Part shown: positions 17,137 through 25,363 of the stretch, one piece after another
Layout of the letters: each line of letters begins with the position of its first letter
Numbering within the stretch: position 1 is the stretch's first letter
Origin: Chryseobacterium sp. KLBC 52
GTDB taxonomy: Bacteria > Bacteroidota > Bacteroidia > Flavobacteriales > Weeksellaceae
Assembly (NCBI RefSeq): GCF_003347605.1
Contig: NZ_QDFZ01000008.1
Coordinates: 147,638 to 211,637, forward strand
DNA length: 64,000 nt
Direction of reading: 5' to 3'
The notes under the pieces: model-generated
Databases searched by the model: none
What the model was told of the DNA's origin: nothing
The model's input: the letters and a program-made list of their open reading frames with translations, nothing else
Program-made: the position numbers and the translations under genes

Positions 17137-17646
17137 ATGAAAAAAATTATTGCAGGCGCATTTGCGCTTTCACTATGTGTTGTTTCATGTAAAAAAGAAA
17201 CAAAAACAGAATCTTCTGTAAGCAGTGATACTTTGGCAACCGTAATGCCTAAGGATTCCGTAACAACTCCAAAAACAGATTCAGCAGCAACTGCAGCTCC
17301 TTCTGCTCCTGCTCCGGATAATATCATTACCAAAAACGTTGGGAAATATCCTCATGATATTAAATTCTTTGAAGATAAAGGTATTTCAGAAAGACTGAAA
17401 AAACTTACCGGAGCTCAGTATGATGAGATGGTAAAGAATTTCAACGTAGAAAGTCCTGTTACGTCAGAAAATGGAATCTACAAACTGACAGGATGCAAAC
17501 AGCACGATTGTCCCGGATATGCTACAAGCATTTACTATGATGCTAAAAATGACAACCTGAATGTTTCTATCGATAAAAACGGTAAGGTAACAGAATTTGC
17601 TGAAAAAGGAAAAATTACTGTTTCGGAATCGCTTAAATCCAAATAA
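17137..17646 (+). CDS. Hypothetical lipoprotein
   Basis: A 169-aa protein with a lipoprotein signal peptide; the lipobox VVSC puts the lipidated Cys at residue 18. A low-complexity Ser/Thr/Ala/Pro linker (about 22-62) follows, then a folded domain (KYPHDIKFFEDKGISERLKK onward) with CKQHDCPGYAT, containing two closely spaced cysteines. I do not recognise the domain. It should be anchored in the envelope. Confidence 0.7.
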   Translation: MKKIIAGAFALSLCVVSCKKETKTESSVSSDTLATVMPKDSVTTPKTDSAATAAPSAPAPDNIITKNVGKYPHDIKFFEDKGISERLKKLTGAQYDEMVKNFNVESPVTSENGIYKLTGCKQHDCPGYATSIYYDAKNDNLNVSIDKNGKVTEFAEKGKITVSESLKSK

Positions 17647-17647
17647 T

Positions 17648-17680
17648 AAAAAAAGGAGTGAAACTTTTACTCCTTTTTTT
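17648..17680 (+). terminator. Terminator of the lipoprotein gene
   Basis: A 12-bp perfect stem AAAAAAAGGAGT / ACTCCTTTTTTT with a 9-nt loop, directly after the stop. Confidence 0.85.
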
Positions 17681-17702
17681 TATTGATGATCAATCGATAT
17701 CT

Positions 17703-18302
17703 TTAATTCGTTCTAACAGCGTTCTTTTTTACTGATTTTAAAAGACTTCTGAAATTTTTCATGGTCATCATTTCAGTTGAAGGATCGAAGATGGTCACCT
17801 TTTGATCTTTCTCCACCGAAACTTCTGAATATGCTTTCAGAGAATATATTTTCTTCATACTACTGATATCATAGACATCCATCATTGCAAAAGTTTCATT
17901 TTTCTTATATTCATACTGCGTTCCAATTGAATTGTCTAAACCGTTTCGCACTTTCATGGTGTAGATGTTTACCAGGAAATTGAAATCAGAATTTCTTTTC
18001 AATACCTCAAGATCTTCAGTTTCCGGATCAAAAGGAATACTATTCTGAATGATATTTTCTGCTTTTGCCGTTTTTAAGTCAAAGGCTTTGCCATTGCTTA
18101 AATCCTGAAATAGTTGAAACGCTTCCTTACTCATCATTTCCCGGTGATGTGAATCTACATCCGTTTTGATGTTGTTAATCAGCCACTTTTTATCCTTCGA
18201 AAATACCAATGACTTGCTGTAGATCCCGTAATCTTTTTTTACAGGATAATAGCATGATTGTAATGTGATTAAGAGAAAAAGGAAGAAGATGTATTTTTTC
18301 AT
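17703..18302 (-). CDS. Hypothetical lipoprotein
   Basis: A 199-aa protein with lipoprotein signal MKKYIFFLFLLITLQSC (lipidated Cys17). The mature part is mixed polar sequence with no motif I recognise. It lies 12 bp downstream of the flavin reductase gene on the same strand, so the two are probably co-transcribed. Confidence 0.65.
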   Translation of the reverse strand: MKKYIFFLFLLITLQSCYYPVKKDYGIYSKSLVFSKDKKWLINNIKTDVDSHHREMMSKEAFQLFQDLSNGKAFDLKTAKAENIIQNSIPFDPETEDLEVLKRNSDFNFLVNIYTMKVRNGLDNSIGTQYEYKKNETFAMMDVYDISSMKKIYSLKAYSEVSVEKDQKVTIFDPSTEMMTMKNFRSLLKSVKKNAVRTN

Positions 18303-18314
18303 CAGTAAATCAGA

Positions 18315-19136
18315 CTATTTAATTAAAATCTTCCAGGCTTCTTCAATTTTGCTTTCAAGAAGTAATTTCTGGGCATCAAGATGGATATTTTCATCAGCAT
18401 GAAAGTCACCTTCAGGCAACACTTCCGTATTGGCAAGCATTCCAAGGTCATTTCCTGTAAAGACTTTGCTGTATTTAATAGAATCTGGTAACAGATCGAA
18501 ACCAATTCCTTTTGTTACCAAAGGCTTTGGTACTTCAAAAAGACTGTTTTCATTGCTTCTGGAATACCAGTTGCTGCCTAAACGGGCTACCATATCCAGT
18601 TTTTTCTGATCCAGATTTCCGGCTTCATTCAGATATTCTTCTCTGATATGAATTTTCTGAACTTCACAGATTACCAGATTTCCTGCGCCACCCTGATCAC
18701 CCAATGATTTTACCTCTAGAACCTTACATTCAAAATTAACCGGGCATTCTTCAATAAGTTTAGGTTGTACAAGATCTGCATCTTTCATGGTAAGACCGGA
18801 TTTGATAAATTCATTGACTCCGGTTTCGTATTCTGTTGAAGCTAAAGAAATCTGCTGTACAATTGGAAAATTGACTGTTCCAATGACTACTTCAGGTACT
18901 TCATGAACATTTTCCAGCGTATGTTTGGTGGTATTGTCACGAACCCTTCTCGATGGTGAAAAAATCAAAATCGGAGGAACAGTACTGAACATATTAAAAA
19001 AACTGAACGGAGATAAGTTATTATTACCGTCTTTATCCACTGTAGAAGCCAATGCAATGGGACGTGGTGAAACGGCGGTCTGCATAATGGTCTGCAGTTG
19101 TACGGAGGTTATCTCGGAGGGGATTACTGTTTTCAT
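18315..19136 (-). CDS. Flavin reductase family protein (FMN-binding split barrel)
   Basis: A 273-aa protein of the DIM6/NTAB flavin reductase-like family, which bind FMN in a split barrel. The diagnostic N-terminal segment is TAVSPRPIALASTVDKDGNNNLSPFSFFN, followed by PPILIFSPSRR, and GAGNLVICEVQKIHI closes the barrel. About 75 C-terminal residues extend beyond the core. It lies beside the tyrosine catabolic genes fahA and hppD but has no established role in that pathway. It may supply reduced flavin or act on a quinone or aromatic. Confidence 0.85.
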   Translation of the reverse strand: MKTVIPSEITSVQLQTIMQTAVSPRPIALASTVDKDGNNNLSPFSFFNMFSTVPPILIFSPSRRVRDNTTKHTLENVHEVPEVVIGTVNFPIVQQISLASTEYETGVNEFIKSGLTMKDADLVQPKLIEECPVNFECKVLEVKSLGDQGGAGNLVICEVQKIHIREEYLNEAGNLDQKKLDMVARLGSNWYSRSNENSLFEVPKPLVTKGIGFDLLPDSIKYSKVFTGNDLGMLANTEVLPEGDFHADENIHLDAQKLLLESKIEEAWKILIK

Positions 19137-19205
19137 GTTTTTCTTTTTAACACTTAAGTTATTTTAGTTATTTCTAATGCTGTTTAGCGGAGAGCACTTA
19201 AGTTT

Positions 19206-19669
19206 GAAAATCTACGATTTTCATTCTTTTGAAAGCTCTTTAAATATTTTAGAGGCAAAAAACTCACAACCTTCATGATAGAGGTTGGTGACATTGAAAT
19301 TAACTAGGATTGAACGGGGTACTTTTAAAAGATTCATATAATTCATTGTCTGAGCTTTATGAATCTGATGGATATCAGTAACGGATTTTAATTCAAGAAC
19401 AATTAATTCTTCAATCAAAAAATCACATTTTACTTTACAGTCTATATGACTTCCTTTATATAAAAATGGTATTTCAAGTTCACTTTGATAGTTTAAACCT
19501 AACAGATCAAACTCTCTTTCTAAACATTTGTGATAAACCTCTTCATATAGGCCCGGACCAACCAGCTTATGTACTTCTATACAAGCTCCAACGATTTTGT
19601 AAGATAAATCATTAACTAATTTTTGAGTCATCATAATGTAAGAAAATGAAAATCGTAGATTTTCAAAAA
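19206..19669. repeat. Inverted palindromic repeats flanking the GxxExxY gene
   Basis: The 22-nt sequence ATGAAAATCGTAGATTTTCAAA is present at the right end (19646-19667) and in inverted orientation at the left end (about 19203-19224). Each copy contains the self-complementary GAAAATC-(TAC/GTA)-GATTTTC. The left copy overlaps the last codons of the gene between them. The arrangement looks like a small gene cassette bounded by hairpins. Confidence 0.65.
19221..19634 (-). CDS. GxxExxY protein (PD-(D/E)XK-like fold)
   Basis: A 137-aa protein of the GxxExxY family, named for the motif seen here as GPGLYEEVYHKCLE (about residues 27-40). The segments DCKVKCDFLIEELIVLELKSV resemble the D...ExK core of PD-(D/E)XK nucleases, to which the family is related. 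The biological role is unknown. It interrupts the flavin reductase-fahA spacing and is flanked on both sides by inverted palindromes, which suggests insertion as a cassette. Confidence 0.85.
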   Translation of the reverse strand: MMTQKLVNDLSYKIVGACIEVHKLVGPGLYEEVYHKCLEREFDLLGLNYQSELEIPFLYKGSHIDCKVKCDFLIEELIVLELKSVTDIHQIHKAQTMNYMNLLKVPRSILVNFNVTNLYHEGCEFFASKIFKELSKE

Positions 19670-19733
19670 ACTAAAGTGAACTTAATTTTACCATTATCAT
19701 ATAACTTTAAAAACTAAAGTGTTTAAATAATTA

Positions 19734-20981
19734 TTAAAGTGTTGGAATAATTTTACCGGAAACTTCACCGAAACCTACTCTTACACCGTCTTTTTCTGCC
19801 CATGCTTTCATGGTAACCGTATCATTATCTTCAATGAACTTTCTTTCTTCTCCGTTGCTTAATGATAAAGGATTTTGTCCTCTCCATGTCAGTTCAAGCA
19901 TAGAACCGAAAGATTTTGGATCACTTCCTGAAATAGTACCGCTGGCATATAGATCACCTACTTCCACATTACATCCGTTTACCGTGTGATGTGCCAGTTG
20001 CTGGGTCATATTCCAGTACATGTGTTTGTAGTTGCTTTCACAGATCAGGTTCTGATCTCCGTTTTCAGGCTGGATATAGACTTCAAGGTTGATATCATAG
20101 TTTTTATCACCTTCAAATTTTAAATATTCTAAAACTTCAGGATCCTGTACTGGGGAAGCAGTTCTGAATGGTTCCAAAGCTTCCAGCGTAACCACCCATG
20201 GAGAAATAGAAGAACCGAAGTTTTTCGCAAGGAATGGCCCTAGTGGAACATATTCCCAGGATTGGATATCTCTTGCAGACCAGTCATTGAAAACGACCAT
20301 TCCGAAGATGGCATCTTCTGCATCTTTGGTAGAGATACTTTCTCCCATCTCTGTATTTTTATTGATGATGAAAGCCATTTCCAGTTCGAAATCCAATTGT
20401 TTAGATACTCCGAAAACCGGTTTGTCTGCATCTGCTGGTTTCGTCTGACCCTTAGGACGGTTGATTTCCGTTCCGGAAACTACGATAGAGGATGCTCTTC
20501 CGTGGTAACCTACCGGTAAATGTTTCCAGTTGGGTAATAAAGCGTTTGCCGGATCTCGGAACATTTTTCCTACGTTGGTAGCATGTTCGATGCTGCTGTA
20601 GAAATCGGTGTAGTTCGGGATGTGAACAGGCATCATCATTTTTACTTTATCCAGGTCATAAAAGGCTTCTTCAATAGTCTTCTGATCTTTTGATAAAGTG
20701 GATCCTTCCTGTAATAAAGTTTGGATTTTAGTACGAACAGCATTGGTAACAGGTTTACCCAGCTCGATAAATTCGTTGATCGTATAGGCTTCAAAAACAT
20801 TGTCGTCTAATCCTTCAATATCTTCAAAATAACCAAGATCGTACAAGGTAGCAAGATCAATGACCTGATCTCCGATTCTTGTACAGCATCCGATATATTC
20901 TTTGTTAAAAACTGCGACTCCGAAAGGAATATTGTGTATAGAAAAATCCGAATTTGAGGAATAGTCTACAAATGATTTCAT
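19734..20981 (-). CDS. fahA: Fumarylacetoacetase
   Basis: A 415-aa enzyme that splits fumarylacetoacetate into fumarate and acetoacetate, the last step of tyrosine and homogentisate degradation. Full-length for the family. The N-terminal SH3-like part begins FSIHNIPFGVAVF. The catalytic domain has TDFYSSIEHATNVGKMFRD with the conserved Asp/His pair, LPVGYHGRASSIV, and the metal-site region ELEMAFI followed by FNDWSARDIQSWEYVPLGPF. It is on the same strand as hppD, with one small secreted-protein gene between them. Confidence 0.95.
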   Translation of the reverse strand: MKSFVDYSSNSDFSIHNIPFGVAVFNKEYIGCCTRIGDQVIDLATLYDLGYFEDIEGLDDNVFEAYTINEFIELGKPVTNAVRTKIQTLLQEGSTLSKDQKTIEEAFYDLDKVKMMMPVHIPNYTDFYSSIEHATNVGKMFRDPANALLPNWKHLPVGYHGRASSIVVSGTEINRPKGQTKPADADKPVFGVSKQLDFELEMAFIINKNTEMGESISTKDAEDAIFGMVVFNDWSARDIQSWEYVPLGPFLAKNFGSSISPWVVTLEALEPFRTASPVQDPEVLEYLKFEGDKNYDINLEVYIQPENGDQNLICESNYKHMYWNMTQQLAHHTVNGCNVEVGDLYASGTISGSDPKSFGSMLELTWRGQNPLSLSNGEERKFIEDNDTVTMKAWAEKDGVRVGFGEVSGKIIPTL

Positions 20982-21034
20982 AAGTTTAGATTTTAGTTAG
21001 ATTCAATATCATCCGGAAGAATTCCCCGGTACAT

Positions 21035-21496
21035 TTATTTGGTCTTTTTTGAATAAGAGGCTTCATCAATCCATCTGTCTCTGGTATTGACATCGATAAG
21101 GTACAAAATATTGTCCTGCTGTGTCAGCAATAAAGTTTTAGTGACAGGCATTGGGATTTTTTTGTTTTCAAGCATGTCTGCCCGTAAAGAAATAATATTT
21201 TTTTTCCTGATGATATCACCGGTGAAAACATTGGAACTGCTTTCTCCAGTTGCTTTATCATCGAAAACTTCTACATAGGTGGCATTATTCCCTTTGATAA
21301 TAATAAAGTCCCTTTCCGTATGGTCGGCTTCATCTTTAATAAAAACAAACTTTTTGTTGTCAATATTTACGTTTTCAAGATGCTGATTGATGCCTTTTCT
21401 TTGTTCAAGTCGGTTAAGGATTTCATTCAAAGTACCATATTGAGCTTTAAGCCCTAAGGTTCCCAGAAGAAAAATCCCGATTAAAAGTTTTCTCAT
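21035..21496 (-). CDS. Hypothetical secreted protein between fahA and hppD
   Basis: About 153 aa from the Met at 21496, where a clear signal peptide begins (MRKLLIGIFLLGTLGLKAQ); the open frame continues 16 codons further upstream but that part is not signal-like. The mature protein is mostly charged, with no motif I recognise. Its place inside the fahA-hppD run suggests co-expression with tyrosine catabolism but does not prove a role. Confidence 0.65.
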   Translation of the reverse strand: MRKLLIGIFLLGTLGLKAQYGTLNEILNRLEQRKGINQHLENVNIDNKKFVFIKDEADHTERDFIIIKGNNATYVEVFDDKATGESSSNVFTGDIIRKKNIISLRADMLENKKIPMPVTKTLLLTQQDNILYLIDVNTRDRWIDEASYSKKTK

Positions 21497-21567
21497 ATAC
21501 TGTGTTTTATAAAAAAGTTTTGCCAGAATATTGTATCCTGACAAAACTTATATTTTCTAATGTAAAA

Positions 21568-22698
21568 TTAAAGATTCCCTCTTCTTTCCTGCTCTCTTTC
21601 TAATGCTTCGAACAATGCTTTGAAGTTTCCGGCACCAAAACTCTGTGCACCGTGTCTTTCAATAATTTCGAAGAATAGAGTAGGACGGTCTTCTACAGGC
21701 TTCGTAAAGATCTGTAATAAGTATCCTTCTTCATCATGATCAATAAGTATACCTAACTCCTGAAGTTTTTTAAGATCTTCATCAATATGACCTACTCTTT
21801 CAGGAACCATGTCGTAATATGCTTCTGGTGGAGCAGAAAGGAACTCTACACCACGTTTTTTTAATTCAGTTACGGTGTGGATAATATCCTTTGTTGCCAC
21901 AGCGATGTGCTGTACTCCTTCTCCTTCGTAGAAATCAAGATATTCTTCTACCTGAGATTTCTTTTTACCTTCTGCAGGCTCGTTGATCGGGAATTTTGCA
22001 TATCCGTTTCCATTTGACATTACTTTAGACATCAATGCAGAATATTCTGTGTTGATCTGCTTGTCATCAAAAGAAAGGATGTTTACAAATCCCATTACTT
22101 TTTCATACCATTCTACAGTTGGGATCATTCTGTTCCAGTCAACATTTCCTACACAGTGGTCTACGTATAATAAACCTGCTTCTTCAGGCTTATAATCGCT
22201 TTCCCACTTTTCATAACCAGGCATAAAAGCACCGTTATAATTTTTTCTTTCAACAAACATGTGAACGGTTTCTCCATACGTGTAGATACCGGACATTCTT
22301 ACCTCACCATGCTCATCAGTTAACGTTACTGGCTCTAAATAAGGTTTTCCACCTCTTTTAGTTGTTTCTTCGAAAGCTGCATAAGCGTCATCTACCCAAA
22401 GTGCCAAAATTTTTACTCCGTCACCATGTTTTTTTACGTGTTCACTGATAGGAGATTCAGACTTAAGTCCTGTAGTTAATACCAATCTGATTTTTCCCTG
22501 TTGAAGCACATAAGATGCACGGTCTCTTACTCCTGTTTCAGGACCCGCATAAGCTACAGACTGAAAACCGAAAGCGGTTTTGTAATAATGAGCAGCCTGT
22601 TTAGCATTTCCTACATAAAACTCAATATAATCTGTACCGTTAATCGGTAAGAAATTTTCTGCTTGAGCTATTTTCTCGGCAAATGTAAGTGTTGACAT
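21568..22698 (-). CDS. hppD: 4-hydroxyphenylpyruvate dioxygenase
   Basis: A 376-aa Fe(II) enzyme converting 4-hydroxyphenylpyruvate to homogentisate. It has two vicinal-oxygen-chelate domains; the C-terminal one binds iron through H181 (VDHCVGNVDW), H264 (GVQHIAVATKD) and E344 (LFFEIIERHG), all visible. The C-terminal cap (SFGAGNFKALFEALEREQERRG) is typical. It is the promoter-proximal gene of the run hppD - secreted protein - fahA. A 7+7 inverted repeat upstream may be its operator. Confidence 0.96.
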   Translation of the reverse strand: MSTLTFAEKIAQAENFLPINGTDYIEFYVGNAKQAAHYYKTAFGFQSVAYAGPETGVRDRASYVLQQGKIRLVLTTGLKSESPISEHVKKHGDGVKILALWVDDAYAAFEETTKRGGKPYLEPVTLTDEHGEVRMSGIYTYGETVHMFVERKNYNGAFMPGYEKWESDYKPEEAGLLYVDHCVGNVDWNRMIPTVEWYEKVMGFVNILSFDDKQINTEYSALMSKVMSNGNGYAKFPINEPAEGKKKSQVEEYLDFYEGEGVQHIAVATKDIIHTVTELKKRGVEFLSAPPEAYYDMVPERVGHIDEDLKKLQELGILIDHDEEGYLLQIFTKPVEDRPTLFFEIIERHGAQSFGAGNFKALFEALEREQERRGNL

Positions 22699-22752
22699 AT
22701 TTTCTCTTTTACTTTTATTTTATTGGTATGCAAATTACAAAAAACTTAGACA

Positions 22753-22770
22753 TTGCGAAAATATTCGCAA
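22753..22770. promoter_or_regulatory. Candidate operator upstream of hppD
   Basis: A perfect inverted repeat TTGCGAA-AATA-TTCGCAA centred about 63 bp upstream of the hppD start codon. The regulator is not identifiable from the window. Confidence 0.5.
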
Positions 22771-22901
22771 GGATTCATTGAATATATTTAACATAACCTT
22801 AAAGAAGAGTTTACTTAAGTATATTTAAGTTTCATAAGTCTAAAATCATCTGCCTACATTTGTTATACAAAAGACAAGTGAAAAAAAATATTTCGAAACA
22901 T

Positions 22902-22930
22902 GAAAGCCGTAGATACTCTCTACGGCTTTC
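22902..22930 (-). terminator. Terminator of the 22937-23728 gene
   Basis: A 12-bp perfect stem GAAAGCCGTAGA / TCTACGGCTTTC with a 5-nt loop, immediately after the stop codon. A T-rich run follows on both strands. Confidence 0.8.
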
Positions 22931-22936
22931 TTATTT

Positions 22937-23728
22937 TTAAGTTGTTTCAATTTTTCTGTTGAGCATTCCCGCGTCGGGATTATAGTTGTCCCAGATCTTC
23001 CAGGAATTATTTATTTTTTTGATAAAATAAATTTGTGTACTCAGTTGATTGACAAAGTGTTCCTCTCCGGTTTCTCCAACTTTAAACAGAAGATTCCAGA
23101 ACTCCTGAGATTCCAGGATTTTTTTGTCGGGTTCATCGGTCACCACTTGAATATCAAAAACCTCATAATTGGATCTGTTGTTTTTAGTAACCAGCTGAAA
23201 GTCTTTATCACATAATTCTTTACTGAACAGTGAAACCCTTTCCAGGAATGGAGAATCATCAAAAACCAGATCTTTAAAAAGCTGGGTATTATGATTGGGA
23301 AACTGTTTACAAAACTCAAAAGCGGTTGCACAGTATTCATAAACCATTTTCGTAAGATAAGACTGATCATCAGTTTCCTCTTCTTCCTGTTTCTTATATC
23401 TGATAGCAAGGATGTAATCATTGAGATCTTTATATCCTAAGAAAATGCAGATTTTATCAAGTGTTTTAAGAAATCTAAGGTCATTGTGAGTTTTATCCTG
23501 GTAATCGTTTTCAAAAAAGCGTTGTAAGGTTACATGGGAAATGGTATTTCCGATTTCAAATTTTTTTCCTCCTTTCAGTTCTTCCGCTTCAGAAAGCTCG
23601 TCTTTGATAATTTCAGAAAGAATAATATAATGGCTTCGCTTCCATTCATTCACATTCCCCAAAACAGAATTCCTTACCTTGGAATGTTTTACCACTTCGT
23701 CTCGTATCGAATTATATATAGTTTTCAA
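22937..23728 (-). CDS. Hypothetical protein with putative N-terminal DNA-binding-like region
   Basis: A 263-aa protein without signal or membrane segments. Residues about 55-110 (GNTISHVTLQRFFEN ... LRFLKTLDKICIFLGYKDLNDYI) resemble the small helical domain that begins many Bacteroidota regulators, in which a helix-turn-helix-like stretch is followed by FLGYK(D/S)WxD(F/Y). The C-terminal part (about 120-263) could be an NTF2-like or sensor fold, but I do not recognise it. It is monocistronic and opposite no partner. A role in regulating neighbouring catabolic genes is only a guess. Confidence 0.55.
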   Translation of the reverse strand: MKTIYNSIRDEVVKHSKVRNSVLGNVNEWKRSHYIILSEIIKDELSEAEELKGGKKFEIGNTISHVTLQRFFENDYQDKTHNDLRFLKTLDKICIFLGYKDLNDYILAIRYKKQEEEETDDQSYLTKMVYEYCATAFEFCKQFPNHNTQLFKDLVFDDSPFLERVSLFSKELCDKDFQLVTKNNRSNYEVFDIQVVTDEPDKKILESQEFWNLLFKVGETGEEHFVNQLSTQIYFIKKINNSWKIWDNYNPDAGMLNRKIETT

Positions 23729-23868
23729 TTTCCTTGTTTTTGAAAGAATTTTATCAAATATACTGCCAAAAATTTAATATTTTTTTATCATTTTATGATA
23801 ATGAGTTCAAAATATGTTTTAAGTTTTCAATTTAAAAAAGCAGTTTCAAGGACTTTATAATTTGATTA

Positions 23869-25143
23869 TCAGTGTTTAAATCTTTCAAAAGCAGCTCTTT
23901 CCAGCATCTCTCTGTCATCCGGATGGGCAATACTGATGAGTTCCTGCGCTCTCTGGCGAAGATTCTTACCATACAAATAGGCTGTTCCGTACTCAGTAAC
24001 CACGTAGTGGATATGGCCTCTGGTAGTTACGACACCAGCTCCCTGTTTAAGGAAAGGAACAATTCTGGAAATTCCTTTTTTCGTCCTTGCCGTAATAGCT
24101 ATGATAGGTTTTCCATCATCACTTAATGCTGCACCGCGCATAAAATCCATTTGCCCTCCAATTCCGCTGTACTGGAGTGTTCCGATAGAATCGGCACATA
24201 CCTGGCCGGTAAGGTCTATTTCAATGGCAGAGTTAATGGCTACCATTTTTTTGTTTCTCATAATATTGATCGGAAAATTCACTTCACTCACGTCTCTGAA
24301 GGCAAAGACTGTATTGTCATCCACATAGTCGTAAAGTTTTCTTGTTCCGAAGCAGAAACTTGTAATGGTTTTATTGTCGTTGTAGCCTTTGTATTTGTTG
24401 TTGATCACATCATCCTGAATAAGGTCAATAACACCGTCGCTCAGCATTTCTGTATGAATTCCCAGGTCTTTATGGTTGGTAAGACATTTTAACACGGCAT
24501 CAGGAATGGTTCCGATGCCCATCTGAAGGGTAGATCGGTCTTCAATAAGCTCCGCTACATTTTTTCCTACGAGCATTTCTTCAGGACCTACTTTGGAACC
24601 ATAATCTACTGTTGGGAGTTCCTCTTCATGCCAAACCAGTTTATGAATCCTGCTGATATGGATCATCCCGTCTCCATGGGTTCTTGGCATTCTTGGATTA
24701 ACGATGGCAACAATGATTTTTGCTGTATCTACAGCGGCTCTTGCAATATCTACAGAAGTTCCCAAGGTACAGAAACCATGTTTATCCGGAGGGGAAACTG
24801 TAACGATAGCTACATCGAGAGGGAGAATATTTTTTCTGAATAAAATGGGAATTTCACTTAAGAAAACGGGAACAAAGTCTCCACGGTCAGAATTTACAGC
24901 ATCACGCACAGGTGTCGAAACAAATAAAGAGTTGATGAAAAAGCTGTCTTTGTATTGTGGTTTTGCAATTTCCACATTTCCCTGCTGGGTGATGGAAACC
25001 ATTTCCACATTTTGCAAACGATTAGACTGTCTTGCCAGCTCATCAATCAGATAATTCGGTGTACAGGCACTGCCGTGAAAAAATACACGGTTTCCACTTT
25101 TTATCGTATATATTGCTTCTTCTGCGCTGATGTAATTATTCAT
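23869..25143 (-). CDS. Acetyl-CoA hydrolase/transferase family protein (Cat1-like)
   Basis: About 424 aa from the Met at 25143 (MNNYISAEEAIYTIKSGNRV); a 15-codon upstream extension is open but unlike the family. The N-terminal SAEEAIYTIKSGNRVFFHGSACTP and GMIHISRIHKLVW are typical of CoA-transferase family I, cat1/4-hydroxybutyrate CoA-transferase branch. Later come LQMGIGTIPDAVL, TEMLSDGVIDLI with the likely catalytic Glu, and GGQMDFMRGA. It moves CoA between acetyl-CoA and a short-chain acid. With its upstream paralogue it may handle acetate or acetoacetate generated by the nearby catabolic genes. Confidence 0.88.
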   Translation of the reverse strand: MNNYISAEEAIYTIKSGNRVFFHGSACTPNYLIDELARQSNRLQNVEMVSITQQGNVEIAKPQYKDSFFINSLFVSTPVRDAVNSDRGDFVPVFLSEIPILFRKNILPLDVAIVTVSPPDKHGFCTLGTSVDIARAAVDTAKIIVAIVNPRMPRTHGDGMIHISRIHKLVWHEEELPTVDYGSKVGPEEMLVGKNVAELIEDRSTLQMGIGTIPDAVLKCLTNHKDLGIHTEMLSDGVIDLIQDDVINNKYKGYNDNKTITSFCFGTRKLYDYVDDNTVFAFRDVSEVNFPINIMRNKKMVAINSAIEIDLTGQVCADSIGTLQYSGIGGQMDFMRGAALSDDGKPIIAITARTKKGISRIVPFLKQGAGVVTTRGHIHYVVTEYGTAYLYGKNLRQRAQELISIAHPDDREMLERAAFERFKH

Positions 25144-25304
25144 ATTTTGTCTTTTTAAAAGGGTGTTCAATGTATTTTTACAACTCATAAAAATACCGCT
25201 CTTCTTTCAAAGATAATCTTTATAATTTTATATTCATATAAATATTTTGAGGATATTGTACAGATTTTTATCATATAAATACATCAGCTGTGATTTAAAA
25301 AAGG

Positions 25305-25334
25305 AAGGACTCAATGCATTGGCATTCAGTCCTT
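25305..25334 (-). terminator. Terminator downstream of the succinate/acetate CoA-transferase gene
   Basis: Stem AAGGACTCAATGC / GCATTCAGTCCTT with one mismatch and a short loop, 30 bp beyond the stop at 25364 on the minus strand. Confidence 0.6.
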
Positions 25335-25363
25335 TCGTTTTGTCTGTTATTTTGATGCAAATT

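Noticed and set aside
19221-19634. Insertion sequence
   Set aside because: The gene is GxxExxY, not a known transposase; the flanking palindromes are reported only as a possible cassette.
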